Shown here: positions 1-8,229 of the stretch, piece by piece
Layout: every line of letters starts with the position of its first letter
How positions within the stretch are numbered: the stretch's first letter is position 1
Origin: JAGPUQ01 sp963708735
Lineage (GTDB): Bacteria > Pseudomonadota > Gammaproteobacteria > Pseudomonadales > Porticoccaceae
DNA: 64,000 bases
Reading direction: 5' to 3'
Assembly: GCA_963708735.1 (NCBI GenBank)
Contig: CAVPTW010000007.1
Coordinates: forward strand, 1-64,000
The notes under the pieces: model-generated
What the model saw: only the letters and a program-made list of their open reading frames with translations
What the model was told of the DNA's origin: nothing
Database searches by the model: none
Translations under genes and position numbers: made by a program

Positions 1-1113
1 GTTTCAATGACCAAGTGCAAAAAGTGCAGCATGGTGCTGCTTGAAATCGAAAGCATCCGGAGTGAACAACTCGGCGGGACACTTGAAGCCCAGCGACTTG
101 CGTGGGCGGGTGTTCAGTTTCCAGGCAATCGCATCCAGTTCTTTCTGAGTGAAGCCACTCAAGTCGCTACCCTTGGGCAGGTACTGCCGCAACAGGCCGT
201 TGGTGTTCTCGTTGATGCCGCGCTGCCAGGGACTGTGCGGATCGGCGAAGTAGACCTTCACCCCGGTAGCCTCGGTCAGCCGCTGATGGGCCGCCATTTC
301 CCGGCCCTGATCGTACGTCAGCGACAGGCGTGTTTGCGCCTCAATACGGTTGAGCACATGGCTGAAGCCAGAAAGCGCCGATTCGGCGCTGGCGTCATCC
401 ATCCGGGACAACACGGTGAACAAGGTGGTGCGCTCCACCAGCGTACCGACCGCCGAGCGGTTGTACGCCCCCTTGATGAGATCACCCTCCCAGTGCCCCG
501 GTATCAGTCGCTCTTCAATTTCTGGCGGACGCTCATGAATGCTGACCATGTCGGGTATCTTCCCGCGCCGGTCTTCGCCACGCGCGCGCGGACGGCGTTT
601 GGCGTGGCCGAAGCGCAACCAGCCAATCACCTCGGTGCGCAACTCGCCACGCGGCATGGCGTAGATCGCGGTGTAGATGGTTTCGTGAGAAACCTGCAAC
701 GATGGCGTTTCAGAATGCACAAGCGCCAGTGTGCCAGCAATCTGCTCGGGCGAGTAGCCCGCTTTCAGGTAGCGCCGGACGTGCTTCCACAAGGCGGTTC
801 CGGGTCGCAGGCGGCGCTCAACGCGCGGCGTGGCCGTGCAGGCCTGGGCACGCTTATGCGCAGCTTCAGCGCGATAGCCACCGGCCACTGGCGGTCGCCC
901 AGGGCCGCGAGGTGCCTGCGGGCGAGCCCAGCCGTTGCGGCGCAGTTCGCGAGAAAGCGTCGATGCCGAACGATTCAGCACCTTGGCAATCGCCGCCGGT
1001 TTGATTCCCATCGCCAGTTGCGTTTGGATCATCGTCCGCTCTTCAATACTCAACTGCTCGTAGATTTTTCCCATGCAACATTATCTCCCATAAATGTTGC
1101 ACTTGGTTTTTGA
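1..1113 (-). mobile_element. IS30-family insertion sequence (left end at window edge)
   Basis: The transposase gene is enclosed by related ends. CCAAGTGCAA at 11-20 is the exact reverse complement of TTGCACTTGG at 1097-1106, and partial complementarity continues outward over about 17 bp (4-20 against 1097-1113). The left tip may lie just before base 1, so a target duplication cannot be read. The right tip abuts the interior of an acyltransferase reading frame that begins without its N-terminus near 1120, showing that the IS interrupted that gene. Confidence 0.85.
4..1074 (-). CDS. IS30-family transposase
   Basis: A 356-residue transposase that catalyses cut-and-paste or circle-mediated movement of its own IS. 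The N-terminal helix-turn-helix (about residues 7-45, with the LSREL motif) is typical of IS30. The DDE catalytic triad can be placed at D198 (GHWEGDLIKG), D255 (TYDQG) and E289 (NENTNGLLRQYLPKG). The C-terminal RPRKSLG motif is also characteristic. Length is normal for an active IS30 member and no stop interrupts it. Its stop codon lies inside the left inverted repeat of the element, an arrangement repeated in the relic at 2343. The reading frame appears intact, so the element may still be mobile. Confidence 0.96.
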   Translation of the reverse strand: MGKIYEQLSIEERTMIQTQLAMGIKPAAIAKVLNRSASTLSRELRRNGWARPQAPRGPGRPPVAGGYRAEAAHKRAQACTATPRVERRLRPGTALWKHVRRYLKAGYSPEQIAGTLALVHSETPSLQVSHETIYTAIYAMPRGELRTEVIGWLRFGHAKRRPRARGEDRRGKIPDMVSIHERPPEIEERLIPGHWEGDLIKGAYNRSAVGTLVERTTLFTVLSRMDDASAESALSGFSHVLNRIEAQTRLSLTYDQGREMAAHQRLTEATGVKVYFADPHSPWQRGINENTNGLLRQYLPKGSDLSGFTQKELDAIAWKLNTRPRKSLGFKCPAELFTPDAFDFKQHHAALFALGH

Positions 1114-1119
1114 GCGCGC

Positions 1120-2332
1120 CCCCTCCCAGCCAGAGCCTGGGAGATTGATATGGGCGCGCTTGCGGCGCTATACATGGGTCGTTATCCACAAACAATCCGT
1201 AACCATAAGCTTTCAAATATCTTTTCTTTTTCTGGTTTCTTGTTGATTATTTTCTCGGTTCTTACCTTCAACAAAAACGTCCTATCGCCAAGCTGGTTTC
1301 TCCTAGCCCCCACCATTGGCGCCGTATTAATCATTATGTTTTGTCGGCCTGACTCGTTCGTATATAAAATTCTAGGGAGCAAAGTCGTCGTATTTTTAGG
1401 ATTACTCAGTTATAGCTTGTACCTTTGGCATCAACCAATTCTTGCCTTTAGAAGAGTTTATTCGTTAGGCCCTCCAAGACATTCGGAACTCTTAGCTCTT
1501 CTTCCCCTTATTTTTCTGCTATCTTTTCTGACTTGGAAATTTGTAGAGACCCCGTTTAGGAACAAGTCAATAATTAGCAAAATCGGGGTCTTTAAATTTT
1601 CAATATACTTTAGTGCGTTTTTTTGTTGCCGTAGGTCTGTATTTGAATAAAAATTATGGAATGCCTTTGCGAGAGTTTGATGCCGGGATCTCTATTAATG
1701 ACATGGATAAAAGGATTTACAATGAGAAGGTTTTTGCTTATAAGAAAGACCAGTTTTTTAACGACTCCTTAACTAAAGTTCTTATCATCGGCAACTCATT
1801 CGCCAGAGACTTCACAAATATCACTCTAGAGAACTTCGACGTCTCTCGCGTTGAGATCGTTTACAGAGACGATCTTAATCAATGCATCAACCCTCACCCC
1901 GTCGACGCTAAAGAAAGGCTTTTCCATGAAGCTGATGTCATTGTTTTTTCTAGCGGCAGCTACGACAAGGAGTGTTATCTGAAAGATATAGCGTTTGCCA
2001 AAAATAAAGGCAAGGAGATTTTTTATGTTGGAACTAAAGGCTTTGGATACAATTTAAACTGGCTTATTCGCCTTGATAAACGCGAAAGAAGCAACCAGTT
2101 TAATAGTATTCCGTTCGACTTGATTGATGCCGACAGATCCATGGCTAATACCATTCCTCGCGAGAATTATATTTCCTTGCTACGCCCTACTTTGGTTAAT
2201 GACAAAATTCCAATTACTGATGAGTTTGGCCGAATGTTAAGCACAGACAGAGCTCATCTTACGAAGTATGGAGCGCTTTACTTTGGGAAAAAGGCTGTTG
2301 TCGGCAGTTCGTATGCGGAAATTTTTAAGTAG
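1120..2332 (+). pseudogene. Acyltransferase-3 / SGNH O-acetyltransferase, 5' truncated by IS30 and frameshifted
   Basis: The remnant begins in frame as LPARAWEIDMGALAALY, which matches the RxWEL...GALLA motif of OafA-type membrane acyltransferases that acetylate surface polysaccharide. Transmembrane segments follow, with the family motif LGLLSYSLYLWHQPIL and the C-terminal FVETPFRNK. The reading then changes frame at a run of seven T (1618-1624). The second frame encodes the periplasmic SGNH domain, with IIGNSFARD near its start and DRAHLTKYGA (catalytic Asp/His) near its end. The first half of the membrane domain is missing because of the IS30 insertion. The DNA is visibly AT-rich compared with the rest of the window, consistent with horizontal acquisition. 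Function is lost unless the N-terminus survives left of the window. Confidence 0.85.
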
Positions 2333-2342
2333 AAGCCTGGAC

Positions 2343-2480
2343 TCAAGAATCAAGTGCAACACGTTTTGAAAAATTGGCGATTTCTTCGGCCATGGCTTCG
2401 TCCGGCGTTCTCTAGTCCAAGGTTTTTCGAGGACGGCTGTTCAGAAGCCGGGCGATGTTGTTGCGCGCTGGGTGATTGTC
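2343..2480 (-). pseudogene. IS30-family transposase C-terminal relic with one IS end
   Basis: The minus strand reads LLNSRPRKTLD, a stop, then RTPDEAMAEEIANF and ends at a TGA at 2343-2345. LNxRPRKTL...RTPxEA is the conserved tail of IS30 transposases. The stop codon sits inside a sequence (TCAAGAATCAAGTGCAA, 2343-2359) resembling the left inverted repeat of the intact IS30 at 1-20 (TCAATGACCAAGTGCAA). The tail differs clearly from the intact copy, so this is a different, older member. Upstream parts of the gene are gone. Confidence 0.75.
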
Positions 2481-2560
2481 TTTGGCATGGTATCTTTCAT
2501 GGCATCCATGAGAACATGATTTGCAAGTTATTGATATTTTTCAATAAAAATAATAAATTA

Positions 2561-2578
2561 ACAATCGAGTGGGAGTGA
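2561..2578 (+). other. guaA 3'-end sequence, candidate island attachment site
   Basis: ACAATCGAGTGGGAGTGA encodes T-I-E-W-E-stop, the nearly invariant C-terminus of GMP synthetase, but the sequence just upstream is AT-rich and not guaA. The 3' end of guaA is a known integration site for tyrosine-recombinase islands, which leave such a short duplicate at the distal junction. The core AATCGAGTGGGA recurs at 16178-16189. No integrase gene is visible in the window. Confidence 0.55.
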
Positions 2579-3190
2579 GCGGCACAGGCTGGCAATGTCT
2601 GGTACTGACCGGCATCACAACTGAGGTTTCAAGATCCCGCAGTTGAGTGATAGGAGGAAGGAAAATCCGTTCGTGAATCACCAGGAAGTTGCCGGTGACA
2701 CCCGGCAAGGATTCCGCTCGGCGGCCGGTTCAGATGGTGCGGATCACAGGGCCGAAATCCAGTCCATGTCACAGGTTGAGCGACCGCACCGCTCGACGAA
2801 GACAAACTGCTTGAAGCGAAGTGACCCCCGAAAGGTCTTGACCGCGTTCATTCAACGATGGTTGTGGCTAGCCTACTTCGACAATTCGACCAGTAATTCG
2901 ACTACAGGCAAGCAACCGGTGGCCATTGGACTTCCTCACGGCCGTGCACTCGCGGCGGGTAGCGGATTCCGCATCTTGCCAAACTGGTTTAATTGTCGAC
3001 CAATGCTACCAGCCAGCGGTGGCGCCAGAGGTGACGCTCGCCAAATTGGCCGGTCGTTCATCGCCAAGTCAAACTATCCGCTACGCTCCGAAGTTCCTGT
3101 TGCGGTGGGCTTTCATTTTCACGGGCCGTGGCAACGCAATAGCGTTCGCGGCCCGGCCCCGCCGCAATTCGCCGGCCGGCGGGGCCAACC
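2579..3190. other. About 600 bp with no recognisable gene
   Basis: Open frames here (for example 2643-3236 on the plus strand) have compositions and sequences that match no family I recognise, and several overlap in competing frames. The stretch lies between the guaA-like att sequence and the 3' end of the phytase-like gene. I interpret it as decayed or non-coding accessory DNA. The only structured element I see is the hairpin at 3155-3186. Confidence 0.4.
3155..3186 (-). terminator. Hairpin downstream of the phytase-like gene
   Basis: GGCCCCGCCG (3155-3164) and CGGCGGGGCC (3177-3186) form a perfect 10 bp stem with a 12-base loop, just past the stop codon at 3203 of the minus-strand gene. 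There is no clear T-run, so it may be a pause or mRNA-stability element rather than a classic terminator. Confidence 0.4.
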
Positions 3191-3202
3191 GGCGTGCGTG
3201 CC

Positions 3203-4660
3203 TCAGTCCCGACGGTCGGCGTCCCTCTCGTGGTGATAATTAAACTTCTGGGGCACGAATCCGGGCAGTTCGTCGTCGCCAAACGCAAAGACGAAGAACT
3301 GGTTCGGGTTCGCCACCAGGTCGCGCGTGGAATCGCCGGGCAGCTTGAACGGGTCCGCCACCGTCGCGAGGAAATCGTTGTCGTTGGCGACAAACAGGGT
3401 GTGCTTCGTCGCGCCGTCGAGCACCACGTCCGGTCCGAAGGCTACCCCCTCGATCTTGGAGGGAATCAGCAAGGGGTCGATCCCGGCCGCGCTCAGTTCG
3501 GCAACAACATCCAGGAAGAGCGTCTTGCCGACAGCATACGAGGTGAGGTCGGCGCTGGGTCCCGGGATGCTGGTGACGTCGGCCGCGCCGGTCAGGTCGA
3601 TCAGGAACAATTTCTTCACCTCGGCCGCCGAGGCCGTGTCAGTCAGTAGAGGCTTGTCACCGCGGCCGGCGCCGTCCCGTTCCTCCACGAGGAACTGGTG
3701 ATTGTTGACGGCGACAATGTCGCTGACGCCCGAGCCGTCCGTCAGTTTGTAGGCGTACTCGTGGGTGACGCCGCTGCGTACGTTGATAGTGACGATGCGC
3801 AGGCTTTTCTTTTTGTCCTGCTCCAGGTTGGCCTGCATGATTCCCACCAGCATCTTTCCGTCCGGGGTGAGGGCCAGTCCCTCCATGCCCTTGTTGGCGA
3901 CGCGCCCAACCGTGTTACCGTCGATCTCCGTGTCCCCCTGCGGGCTGAGATTGGTCACCGCCAGGTTGGTGGGCAATGCAAACGACCGGAGGCGGCGGCC
4001 CGTCCGCTGGTCGAACTGGTACACATGCGGACCATACTCGTCCGAGATGAAAACGCTTTGGCCGTCGTTGGCCACCCGGATGCTCTCGGGATCCAGCCGG
4101 GCAGCTTTCGGGTCGGTCGAAAGCTTGGTCGGATCAAAATTGTCCGACCGTCCGGTGAAGTAATGGGTGTGGTCGATGGAGTTCAACATCGGCGCGCCGG
4201 AGCCAAGCGGGGTCACGCCGTCGCTCTGGAAACCCAGGCCCGCTCCGCTGCCATATATCAACGGGGTTGGGCTCGACAGCAGTGTCGTGTCGGTGAGCAT
4301 GGGCGTCAGCGTGAACGGCAGGCCGGTTTCCGGGTCGATGCTCGGCGCCAGGCTCAGGTTGAGCGTGTGAAAACGGGTGATGTAGGACACGGTGTCGTCG
4401 ACGAGGGAGTTGTACGGGTTGGCGTTCGGCCCTCGATCCGGCAGGGCGAGGAAGGTTGTCCCGCCCGCGTAGGCGAGGCCGGAGCCGATGCCGCCCAGCC
4501 GGTTGCCCGGGACGCCGTTTTCCAGCGGGAGGGCGGTTTCGGCGGCGAAATCCTCGTAGGCGCCGCTGATCTTTCCGATGGCGATCAATTCGACCGCATG
4601 AGCTGTGATCGCCCCAAGCGACGCGGCCAAAGCGAATGCGATGCAAGTTCGTGTTTTCAT
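3203..4660 (-). CDS. Secreted esterase-like phytase-domain protein
   Basis: A 485-residue exported protein. The N-terminus MKTRTCIAFALAASLGAITAHA is a clear Sec signal peptide, and this decided the start over longer upstream extensions that run into the guaA relic. The mature part shows features of the 'esterase-like activity of phytase' family: a DRGPNANP stretch near residue 75, ESIRVANDGQSVFISDEYG in the middle, NKGMEGLALTPDGKMLVG, and KIEGVAFGPDVVLD near the C-terminus, as expected for a beta-propeller. Such proteins are periplasmic or secreted and are presumed phosphoesterases or calcium-binding propellers; the substrate is not known. The gene stands alone. The assignment to family is good, the enzymatic role is inferred. 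Confidence 0.8.
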   Translation of the reverse strand: MKTRTCIAFALAASLGAITAHAVELIAIGKISGAYEDFAAETALPLENGVPGNRLGGIGSGLAYAGGTTFLALPDRGPNANPYNSLVDDTVSYITRFHTLNLSLAPSIDPETGLPFTLTPMLTDTTLLSSPTPLIYGSGAGLGFQSDGVTPLGSGAPMLNSIDHTHYFTGRSDNFDPTKLSTDPKAARLDPESIRVANDGQSVFISDEYGPHVYQFDQRTGRRLRSFALPTNLAVTNLSPQGDTEIDGNTVGRVANKGMEGLALTPDGKMLVGIMQANLEQDKKKSLRIVTINVRSGVTHEYAYKLTDGSGVSDIVAVNNHQFLVEERDGAGRGDKPLLTDTASAAEVKKLFLIDLTGAADVTSIPGPSADLTSYAVGKTLFLDVVAELSAAGIDPLLIPSKIEGVAFGPDVVLDGATKHTLFVANDNDFLATVADPFKLPGDSTRDLVANPNQFFVFAFGDDELPGFVPQKFNYHHERDADRRD

Positions 4661-4827
4661 GATTTGAATTCCCGTCAGGTGGTTGCTCGTGGAATAACCG
4701 GCGCCATCGTGCCGGCGGGTTGTGTCAGAATGGTGCGCTGGCGTGACATTTTCATGACTTGCCCGCGCCGCCCGCCGGGCGGAGCGGGCAAATCTCCCGG
4801 TGACTTGCCGAGTCCGCCGACGTTGTC

Positions 4828-5310
4828 GATTCTGCCTATCGAATTCGTCACAGCGGGCGCCGGCAAGGCCCATGTGATCAAGTCCCACCACAATGTCGGC
4901 GGTCTTCCGGACACCATGAAATTGCGGCTCATCGAGCCGCTGCGGGAACTGTTCAAGGACGAAGTCCGACGCGTCGGACTGGAGCTAGGGCTGCCCCGCG
5001 ATAGGGTCTACCGGCACCCCTTTCCCGGCCCGGGTCTCGGGGTGTGGATCCTGGGCGAAGTGAAACACGACCATGCCGTGGTGCTGCGCGAAGCCGATGC
5101 GATCTTTATCGAGGAACTGCGCGCGGTGGGTCTGTATGAAAAAGTCAGCCAGGTCTTTGCTGTCTTTCTGCCGGTGAAATCCGTCGGTGTGGTAGGCGAT
5201 GCGCGCCGCTATGAACCCGTGATTGCCCTGCGCGCCGTGGAGACCATCGACTTCATGACCGCGCTGGGCGCATCTCCCCTACGAATTCCTGGAGCGGGTA
5301 TCCAAGCATC
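4828..5310 (+). pseudogene. guaA: Decayed GMP synthetase C-terminal fragment
   Basis: Reads GKAHVIKSHHNVGGLP, then LIEPLRELFKDEVRRVG, YRHPFPGPGLGVWILGEV, VSQVFAVFLPVKSVGVVGD and ALRAVETIDFMTA, the C-terminal dimerisation domain of GuaA. Signs of decay: no N-terminal amidotransferase or ATP-pyrophosphatase domain; the usual R in GLGVRILGE is W; two bases are missing after ATGACCGC so that WAHLPYEFLERVS continues in another frame; similarity stops near 5305. A second guaA piece that begins where this one stops lies at 16079-16190. A functional guaA is presumably elsewhere in the genome. Confidence 0.85.
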
Positions 5311-5539
5311 ATCTGAGATTGACTACCACCGGGCGCGAAATAGCCGGGTTGGTTCGGGGTGGTCAGGGTGGTTTCCCAGGAAAACGGGGTTATGCGTCCT
5401 ATGCTTCACCGATGCAGATGCTCACGACCGGATCCGGGTCAGACATGAACTTCCGGCGCCAGGCGCGGGTCTGACCGACCGAGGCCGATCAGCATGGGCG
5501 GATGCCTGAGATCGGCGCCGAGCTCAGGAGACGTCATCC

Positions 5540-6205
5540 ATGCCGAACCACCAAGACTTTGCAATCAAGGACTGCGCCCTGGTGTCGCTGGCCACCGGGG
5601 TGCGCGCGCAAAGCCTGCCGGGGCTGCGCGAGGGGCTGCTGACAGTGCCCGCCGACAGCGTCTATCACCACTTCTGGGGCGGCCTGCTGCGCGCCCGTTT
5701 CGACGATCCGGAGTTCAACAACGACTTCGCCGTGTGGGTGCGCCATGCCCTGCACGACCTGCCGCTGGCCGAACGCCTGGCGGTGATCGATCCGGCCGAT
5801 TTCCACGATGCCGAGGCGCTGCGTCAGGAGGTGCTGGAGGTGGTCGAGCAGCGTCTGGACGAGATCGAAGCACCGGTCTGGGCGGCGCGCGACCGGCAGT
5901 TTCATTTCATGCGTGGGCAGCTGGTGGTGTTCGACACCGAAAGACGGGTGCGGGAGCCGCGCGAGCTGGTGGAGCTGCTGCCGCAGCTGTCGCCGGGCAG
6001 CGTCTTCTACCACGCCATCGACGCGCGTCGGCGCGCGCCGGCAGGGCAGGACGATTTCCATGCCTGGCTGGCTGACCTCGACGACGGACACGAGGGCCTG
6101 ATCGAGCGCCTGGCGCAGATCGATCCCTACTTCGTGTCGCTGCCGGAGCTGCGCGACCAGTACGTCGCTGCCTTCGAGGGCCATTTCGCGGGGGTGCCGG
6201 CATGA
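5540..6205 (+). CDS. DUF5752-like protein of the trehalose operon
   Basis: A 221-residue soluble protein, preceded by a good AGGAG at 5526-5530. The sequence contains two similar halves: PADSVYHHFWGGLLRARFDD... with ERLAVIDPADF, and PGSVFYHAIDARRRA... with ERLAQIDPYFVSLPELR. This repeated pattern resembles the DUF5752 family, often found beside TreT-type glycosyltransferases. The stop overlaps the start of the next gene (ATGA at 6202), so it is translationally coupled to the trehalose synthase. A structural or regulatory partner role is inferred; no catalytic motif is visible. Confidence 0.7.
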   Translation: MPNHQDFAIKDCALVSLATGVRAQSLPGLREGLLTVPADSVYHHFWGGLLRARFDDPEFNNDFAVWVRHALHDLPLAERLAVIDPADFHDAEALRQEVLEVVEQRLDEIEAPVWAARDRQFHFMRGQLVVFDTERRVREPRELVELLPQLSPGSVFYHAIDARRRAPAGQDDFHAWLADLDDGHEGLIERLAQIDPYFVSLPELRDQYVAAFEGHFAGVPA

Positions 6206-7443
6206 ACGCCCTGCTCGAAGCCTACGCCGAGGTGGCCGGCGCCGATGCCGTGCAGCACCTGATCCAGCTGGCCGCGCCGCTGCGCGGCATGAAGGTGGTG
6301 CACGTGAACTCGACCCGCGCCGGCGGCGGCGTGGCGGAAATCCTGCACAAGCTGGTGCCGCTGATGCAGGCGCTGGAGCTGGACACGCGCTGGGAGACGA
6401 TCACCGGCGACGGGCCGTTCTACCAGTGCACCAAGGCCATGCACAACGCCTTGCAGGGTCAGCCGGCGCCGCTGTCGGACGTGTTGATCAAGGCCTACGA
6501 GGACGCCAACGCCCGTGCCGCCGAGACGCTCGGTCCGGTGCTGCGCGAGGCGGACGTGGTGTTCATCCACGACCCGCAGCCGGCGGCGCTGATCCGGCAT
6601 GTTACGGATCGCCAGGGCAAGTGGGTCTGGCGCTGCCACATCGACGCCAGCCACCCGCAGCGCGGCGTGTGGCGCTACCTGCGCGGTTTCGTGGCCGACT
6701 ACGACGCGAGCGTGTTCTCGCTGGCCGATTTCGCGCAGCGTCTGCCGCACCCGGTCTACCTGATCCCGCCGAGCATCGATCCATTGGCCGAGAAAAACAG
6801 CGAACTGGCGGCCTGGCAGGTGCAGGAAACCTGCCAGCGTTTCGACATCGATCCCGACCGGCCGCTGATGCTGCAGGTGTCGCGCTTCGATCGCTTCAAG
6901 GATCCGCTGGGCGTGATCGCCGCCTACCGGCTGGCCAGGACCTTCATGCCGGGTCTGCAACTGGTGCTGGCCGGCGGCGGCGCCGACGACGACCCCGAGG
7001 GCGAGGCGGTACTGGCCGAGGTCAACCGCGCCGCCGAGGGAGACGACGACCTGAAGGTGCTGCTGTTGCCCTCCGACGCCCACGCCACCATCAACGCCCT
7101 GCAGCGGGCGGCGCATTTCGTCCTGCAGAAGTCGCTGCGCGAAGGTTTCGGTTTGACAGTGACGGAAGCGATGTGGAAGGGCAAGCCGGTGATCGGCGGC
7201 GATACCGGCGGCATCCGCCTGCAGGTGGTGAACCATCACACGGGTTTTCTGGTGAGCACGCCCGAGGGTGCCGCACTGCGCGTGCGCTACCTGCACCAGC
7301 ACCAGGAACTGCGCGAGCAGATGGGTATCAAGGCGCGCGAGTTCGTGCGCCAGAACTTCCTGCTCACACGCCAGCTGCGGGATTACCTCACCCTCATGAC
7401 CGGCCTGTTGCACCCGGGAGAAGAACGTATTGCGCTTGCCTGA
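6202..7443 (+). CDS. treT: GT4 glycosyltransferase, TreT-type trehalose synthase
   Basis: A 413-residue two-domain GT-B enzyme. N-terminal KVVHVNSTRAGGGVAEIL (about residues 30-48) is the hallmark of the TreT group, which joins glucose from a nucleotide sugar directly to glucose to give trehalose. The C-terminal nucleotide-sugar site is recognisable in LMLQVSRFDRFKDPLG and in SLREGFGLTVTEAMWKGKPV, which holds the E-x7-E catalytic motif, followed by GGDTGGIRLQV. It overlaps the previous gene by 4 bp and is followed by trehalose phosphatase and trehalose-phosphate synthase, which supports a trehalose role. Donor nucleotide cannot be told from sequence. Confidence 0.85.
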   Translation: MNALLEAYAEVAGADAVQHLIQLAAPLRGMKVVHVNSTRAGGGVAEILHKLVPLMQALELDTRWETITGDGPFYQCTKAMHNALQGQPAPLSDVLIKAYEDANARAAETLGPVLREADVVFIHDPQPAALIRHVTDRQGKWVWRCHIDASHPQRGVWRYLRGFVADYDASVFSLADFAQRLPHPVYLIPPSIDPLAEKNSELAAWQVQETCQRFDIDPDRPLMLQVSRFDRFKDPLGVIAAYRLARTFMPGLQLVLAGGGADDDPEGEAVLAEVNRAAEGDDDLKVLLLPSDAHATINALQRAAHFVLQKSLREGFGLTVTEAMWKGKPVIGGDTGGIRLQVVNHHTGFLVSTPEGAALRVRYLHQHQELREQMGIKAREFVRQNFLLTRQLRDYLTLMTGLLHPGEERIALA

Positions 7444-8229
7444 TTCGATTGTTCTGGAAAATTTCTGGTCCGCCCTGGCCGCCGCCCCCCGGGCCACCTG
7501 CTTCTCGATTACGACGGGACACTGGCGCCATTCCATATCGACCCCGCGAGCGCGCGTCCCTACCCGGGAGTGGAACCGCTGCTGAATCGCATCGGCCGCC
7601 TGCCAAATGACCGGCTGGTGATCGTCTCCGGACGCTGGCTGCAGGACCTGCGGCCGCTGCTGACACTCGATTTCGAGCCCGAAATGTGGGGTTGCCACGG
7701 CCGCGAGCGGCGCCTGCCGGACGGTCGGCACAGCCTGCTGCCGCTGTGCGAGGCGGCCGTGCAGGCACTGGCCGAAGCCGATGGCTGGGTGGCGACGGTG
7801 TGCGCGCTCGGCGGGCGGGTCGAGCGCAAGCCCGGCTCGCTGGCCTTTCACTGGCGCGGGCTGGCGCCGGGGCACCAGCGTTCCCTGCGGCGCGATCTGC
7901 AAGCACGTTTCGCCGCTGTGGCGCAGGCGGGCGAACTGCTGTGGCATGAATTCGATGGCGGCATCGAGCTGCGCGCCGCCGGCTGCGACAAGGGGCAGGT
8001 GGTGCGTCAGGTGCTGGCGCAGCAGGATGCCGGACAAGCCTCCTGCGTGGCCTACCTGGGCGACGACCACACCGACGAGGATGCCTTCCGTGCCCTGCAG
8101 GGACGCGGACTGCGCGTGCTGGTGCGGCCCAAGTGGCGCACCACGGCGGCCGATGTGTGGCTGCGCCCGCCGGAGGGACTGCGGGAGTTTCTGGGTCGCT
8201 GGGCGGATATCCGGGAGGCGGCGCGATGA
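7430..8229 (+). CDS. otsB: Trehalose-6-phosphate phosphatase, apparent frameshift near residue 20
   Basis: HAD-superfamily phosphatase that removes phosphate from trehalose-6-phosphate. The body holds LLLDYDGTLAPF (nucleophile Asp in DxD), LVIVSGR, GCHGRERRLPDG, ELRAAGCDKGQVV and YLGDDHTDEDAF (C-terminal Asp cluster). The N-terminus LRLPDSIVLENFWSALAAAPRA, from a TTG at 7430 with GGGAG upstream, is in a different frame from LLLDYDGT; the switch falls at a C6-GGG run (7485-7493). Either a base was miscalled there or the gene is broken. Starting at GTG 7570 would avoid the shift but lose the catalytic Asp pair. The 3' end overlaps the next gene by ATGA. Confidence 0.75.

Noticed and set aside
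1..2480. Composite transposon made of two IS30 copies
   Set aside because: The right copy is only a C-terminal relic of a different IS30 member, so there is no matching pair able to move the segment.
2643..3236. Possible 197-residue protein on the plus strand
   Set aside because: No recognisable motifs, ends inside the 3' end of the convergent phytase-like gene, and competing frames look equally good.
3698..5509. A 603-residue plus-strand protein ending in GuaA sequence
   Set aside because: Only the last 200 codons resemble a known protein; the first 400 are antisense to the phytase-like gene, so only the guaA relic is real.
6127..8070. Long minus-strand open frame opposite treT and otsB
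   Set aside because: Same GC-driven artefact; low-complexity translation and no start signals, overlapping two real genes.
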